A stretch of DNA of 64,000 nt from CAYRYU01 sp964428355 (lineage in GTDB: Bacteria; Muiribacteriota; Ozemobacteria; Ozemobacterales; Ozemobacteraceae): positions 1-64,000 of the forward strand of contig CAYRYU010000013.1 in NCBI GenBank assembly GCA_964428355.1, read 5' to 3'. Made by a program: the position numbers and the translations under genes. The notes beneath the pieces were generated by a model. The model saw only the letters and a list, made by a program, of their open reading frames with translations. It did not search any database and was not told the DNA's origin. Below, in pieces: positions 61,683 through 64,000 of the stretch. The stretch's first letter is position 1. Each line of letters opens with the position of its first letter.

Positions 61683-63031
61683 CCCGCGGTCTCCTGTGCG
61701 GCTGCGCGCTGGAAGCCCAGCCGGAGTCCTTGCTTATGGCAGATGTCATGCCTGGAAACCAGGTTCCCCGAGAAGAAAACGAGTGACCGGAAAAGATCCC
61801 CCAGGTTGGCGTGGAAGTCAAGGCTCCGTCGGACCATTCCGGAAATGGAGTTGAAACGCCTGCGGGCAAAAGCGCAACCCTCCCTCAGGGCTTCCGGTGT
61901 CATCCCAACGGGTTTGAAAGCCGGGAGATCCCAGCGGTAGGCGGGGTCGAGCCACCAGCATGGGTAGATCAGCCTGCCCTGCTCCTCCAGCCGCCGGTAA
62001 AGGGCGGTTCCGGGGAAAGGCTGGAGCATGTTGAAGTTGGCAAGGAAAAGCTTCTGCTCGATCGCGAAATCCACGGTTCTGGCAAACACCCCAGGGTCGT
62101 CATTGTCGTATCCGAAGATGAATGTCGCATAGACGAGGATTCCGCGTTGTTTGATCTCCCTCAGGGACCGCTCGAGATGAGGAAGGGCACTTCCCATCCA
62201 ATCCTTTTTCATCCGGCGGAGATTTCCCGAATCGAGTGACTCGAGGCCCAGGATCAGGCACAGGCAACCGCTTTCCTTCATCAGGTCGAGAAACTCCGGA
62301 TCGCCCGCAACGTCCAAGGTAACCTGGGCGGTCCAGCGGACGCCCATTCCCTTCATTCGGGAAAGGAGCTCCCGGGCGGATTCTCTGTCCGCGGCCAGGT
62401 TGTCGTCGACGAAAAAGACGAATCGGGATCCGAGAGATCTCATTTCCTTGATGACGTCATCAACATCTCTCCCATGGGCCGAATCCCGGTAAAAGGTCCT
62501 GACTGCGCAAAATTCGCAGGAGTGGATGCATCCCCTCCTGAACTGGACGAGCCGCAAAGGGAGGTAGTGCCTGGTCCCGAAGACAGATCGGTCACATGGG
62601 TATGAGCTGGGTCTCGGTCGATCGGATCCCCGGTAGACCCGCCGAAGGGCTTTGCGGCGCGCATCCTCCAGGACCGCGCCCCAGGTCTCCTCAGCTTCAC
62701 CCACAACGACGGAATCGCAGTGAATCGCGGCTTCATCGGGGACAAGGGTAGGATGGAACCCTCCCATGACCACGGGAATCCCGTTCTTGCGGAAAGCGGA
62801 GGAGATCTCATATGCCCGCCGGGCAACGTAGGTCTCCACCGAGATTGCCACCAGATCGAACCTTCGGTCGAGGGGAACCTCGTCGATCCGCTCGTCGAAA
62901 AACGAGATCTGGACATCTCTCGGTGTAAGGGCAGCCAGGACGGCGAAGGTCAAGGGCTCCAGAAAAGCGAGCGAGGTGTAGGATTTTCTCCCTTTCACTC
63001 CAAGGGAAGGCCTGATGAAGGCAATGTGCAA
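61679..63031 (-). CDS. B12-binding-type radical SAM protein (copy 4)
   Basis: With TTG 63031 as start (GGAGAG 6 bp upstream) the protein has 450 residues and begins LHIAFIRPSLG, matching the openings of copies 1 and 3. A TTG at 63070 is possible but adds a Cys-rich stretch the paralogues lack. The radical SAM motif is CIHSCEFC near residue 175, followed by FVFFVDDNLAADRESARELL and LILGLESLDSG. It is the first gene of a four-gene leftward operon with copy 3, the CHASE2 phosphatase and the FecR protein. Confidence 0.85.
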   Translation of the reverse strand: MHIAFIRPSLGVKGRKSYTSLAFLEPLTFAVLAALTPRDVQISFFDERIDEVPLDRRFDLVAISVETYVARRAYEISSAFRKNGIPVVMGGFHPTLVPDEAAIHCDSVVVGEAEETWGAVLEDARRKALRRVYRGSDRPRPSSYPCDRSVFGTRHYLPLRLVQFRRGCIHSCEFCAVRTFYRDSAHGRDVDDVIKEMRSLGSRFVFFVDDNLAADRESARELLSRMKGMGVRWTAQVTLDVAGDPEFLDLMKESGCLCLILGLESLDSGNLRRMKKDWMGSALPHLERSLREIKQRGILVYATFIFGYDNDDPGVFARTVDFAIEQKLFLANFNMLQPFPGTALYRRLEEQGRLIYPCWWLDPAYRWDLPAFKPVGMTPEALREGCAFARRRFNSISGMVRRSLDFHANLGDLFRSLVFFSGNLVSRHDICHKQGLRLGFQRAAAQETAG

Positions 63032-63113
63032 GTTGGCTCTCCGGCAATCGTCGCAGGCGTATTCTAGCAAATCCTTCCTTTACCCGCAACGGAAACGGCA
63101 TTCCCAAAACGAA

Positions 63114-63140
63114 GACCCCCGGTCTGACGGCCCGGGGGTC
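63114..63140 (-). terminator. Rho-independent terminator after the DJ-1-like gene
   Basis: GACCCCCGG (63114-63122) pairs with CCGGGGGTC (63132-63140) around a 9-base loop. Read leftward, the stem is followed by TTCGTTTTGG. It would separate the DJ-1-like gene from the radical SAM operon. Confidence 0.65.
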
Positions 63141-63158
63141 CTGATGACCAGGTGGGAA

Positions 63159-64000
63159 TCAGTGGTCGGTGCTGACCGGAGGCTGGTTGGTGGAAACCTG
63201 GCCGCTTCCTTTGCATGCGGGACAACTGTAGGGATACATTCCCGGGCCCCCGAACACGCGTCCGGTTCCCTTGCATTGGGGGCAGACTGAACTCCAGCTG
63301 CCTGATTTTTCCATGGATTCCATTACGGATAGCGCGGGATCGTCTCCGGCTTTTTCCTGGGATTTGCAGAAAGCCAGGTTCTTCTTGAGATACTCTTCGA
63401 TCCCCTTGGAGAACTCGGCAAGGTCGTTTGGATCCCGGCTGGTCAGGACGTTTCCGTCGACGACGACCGGCTGGTCGGTCACTACCCGTCCCCCCGCGTT
63501 GGCGAGATCCCCGCGGATGTCTCCTACGCCCGTGATCTCGCGGCCTTTGACAAGGCCTGCGCTGATCAGGACCTGGGGGCCGTGGCAGACTGCGGCGATA
63601 AGCTTGTTAGCTTTCTGGGCGCCCTTCACGAACTCCAGGATCTGCTGGTCGGTGCGCATGATGATGGGGTTCCATGCGCCGCCGGGAACAAGCACGGCGC
63701 AATAGTCGGTCGGTTTCGCCTGGGAGATGTTCTTTGTGACCGGAATCCAGACCGAAGGCTTCAGGAACTGGACAGCCATGACCCGATCCTTGATCCAGTC
63801 GGGGCAGATCACTTCGACGGCCCCCCCGCGGGCGAGAATGTAGTTCACCGGGTAGATGACCTCGATCTCCTCGAATCCGTGGGCGCAAACGATCGCGACC
63901 TTCGCGCCTTTCATGGAATCGGGCTTTTCGACCGGGACTTCCTTCACGTTGTAGGGCATTCCCGCATCCACCTCGGCGGGCTTCACGGGAGTGGTCTGGA
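63159..64000 (-). CDS. DJ-1/PfpI-family protein with zinc-ribbon tail (5' end cut by window)
   Basis: About 279 residues are visible. Residues after a leading stretch form a DJ-1/PfpI domain: AIVCAHGFEEIEVIYPVNYI with the conserved Glu, AVLVPGGAWNP, and IAAVCHGPQVLISAG with the nucleophile-elbow Cys-His. After a linker the tail is a DnaJ-like double zinc ribbon: CPQCKGTGRV and CPACKGSGQV. The reading frame stays open to the window edge (reading QTTPVKP before the GTG at 63986), so the true start, perhaps with a signal peptide, lies outside. PfpI-like enzymes act as proteases, deglycases or chaperones; the function here is unknown. Confidence 0.85.
   Translation of the reverse strand, partial: QTTPVKPAEVDAGMPYNVKEVPVEKPDSMKGAKVAIVCAHGFEEIEVIYPVNYILARGGAVEVICPDWIKDRVMAVQFLKPSVWIPVTKNISQAKPTDYCAVLVPGGAWNPIIMRTDQQILEFVKGAQKANKLIAAVCHGPQVLISAGLVKGREITGVGDIRGDLANAGGRVVTDQPVVVDGNVLTSRDPNDLAEFSKGIEEYLKKNLAFCKSQEKAGDDPALSVMESMEKSGSWSSVCPQCKGTGRVFGGPGMYPYSCPACKGSGQVSTNQPPVSTDH

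Overview
The window is a GC-rich stretch of bacterial chromosome, densely packed with genes in long co-directional runs that often overlap by 4 or 8 bp. I see no rRNA, tRNA, CRISPR array, phage or plasmid genes, and no transposase. The organism looks like a flagellated, free-living, probably diderm bacterium: it has flagellar basal-body genes, many lipoboxes and secreted beta-helix proteins, and extensive signalling. Two runs of exactly 100 N, and one of these flanked by a 55-bp duplicated contig end, point to a metagenome assembly. I cannot place the phylum from the sequence; an uncultured lineage is likely. Gene order around the flagellar cluster (xerC-hslV-hslU-flgB-flgC-fliE-fliF-fliG-fliH-fliI-fliJ) matches the Bacillus codV-clpQY-fla/che order without codY.

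Layout. Positions 1-13.6 kb (minus strand) hold the xerC/hslVU/flagellar operon. It includes a second gene for a FliG C-terminal domain only, a lytic transglycosylase and an MgtE_N/MotE-like coiled-coil protein, and ends in a membrane glycosyltransferase cut by the window edge. At 14.0-19.1 kb (plus strand) a strong sigma-70-type promoter drives a GNAT protein, a LuxE-like acyl-protein synthetase and a LuxC acyl reductase fused to a PaaK-like adenylating domain, with no luciferase nearby. At 19.2-26 kb are a phospholipase D-like exported protein, a large membrane PP2C phosphatase, an AAC(6')-like acetyltransferase bracketed by palindromic repeats, a secreted protein of unknown function and thymidine kinase.

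Positions 34.1 down to 26.3 kb (minus strand) form a tight six-gene operon: secreted protein, two B12-type radical SAM enzymes, two GNAT-like proteins and a GH3-type acyl-amido synthetase. This looks like an unrecognised biosynthetic cluster. At 34.4-37.4 kb is a PMCA-type calcium ATPase. At 37.6-42.4 kb are a small protein, a TMTC-like membrane protein with TPRs, a class III cyclase, an HTH regulator and a cNMP-domain/GGDEF protein. At 42.5-46.2 kb are a large secreted protein, an exported molybdopterin-fold protein and a TupA-like tungstate-binding protein. At 46.3-49.9 kb (minus strand) lie an aminotransferase, dut, dapB and an RMD1-like membrane protein.

At 50-56.8 kb three tandem paralogous beta-helix lipoproteins precede a small secreted low-complexity protein. 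After the second gap come the end of a membrane protein, then a minus-strand operon from 63 to 57.4 kb: two more B12-type radical SAM enzymes, a CHASE2/PP2C phosphatase and a FecR-domain lipoprotein. The window ends inside a DJ-1/PfpI-family protein with a DnaJ-like zinc-ribbon tail.

The best candidates for undescribed biology are the radical SAM/GNAT/GH3 operon and the LuxE/LuxC-PaaK cassette. Both combine acyl activation by adenylation with GNAT-type proteins.
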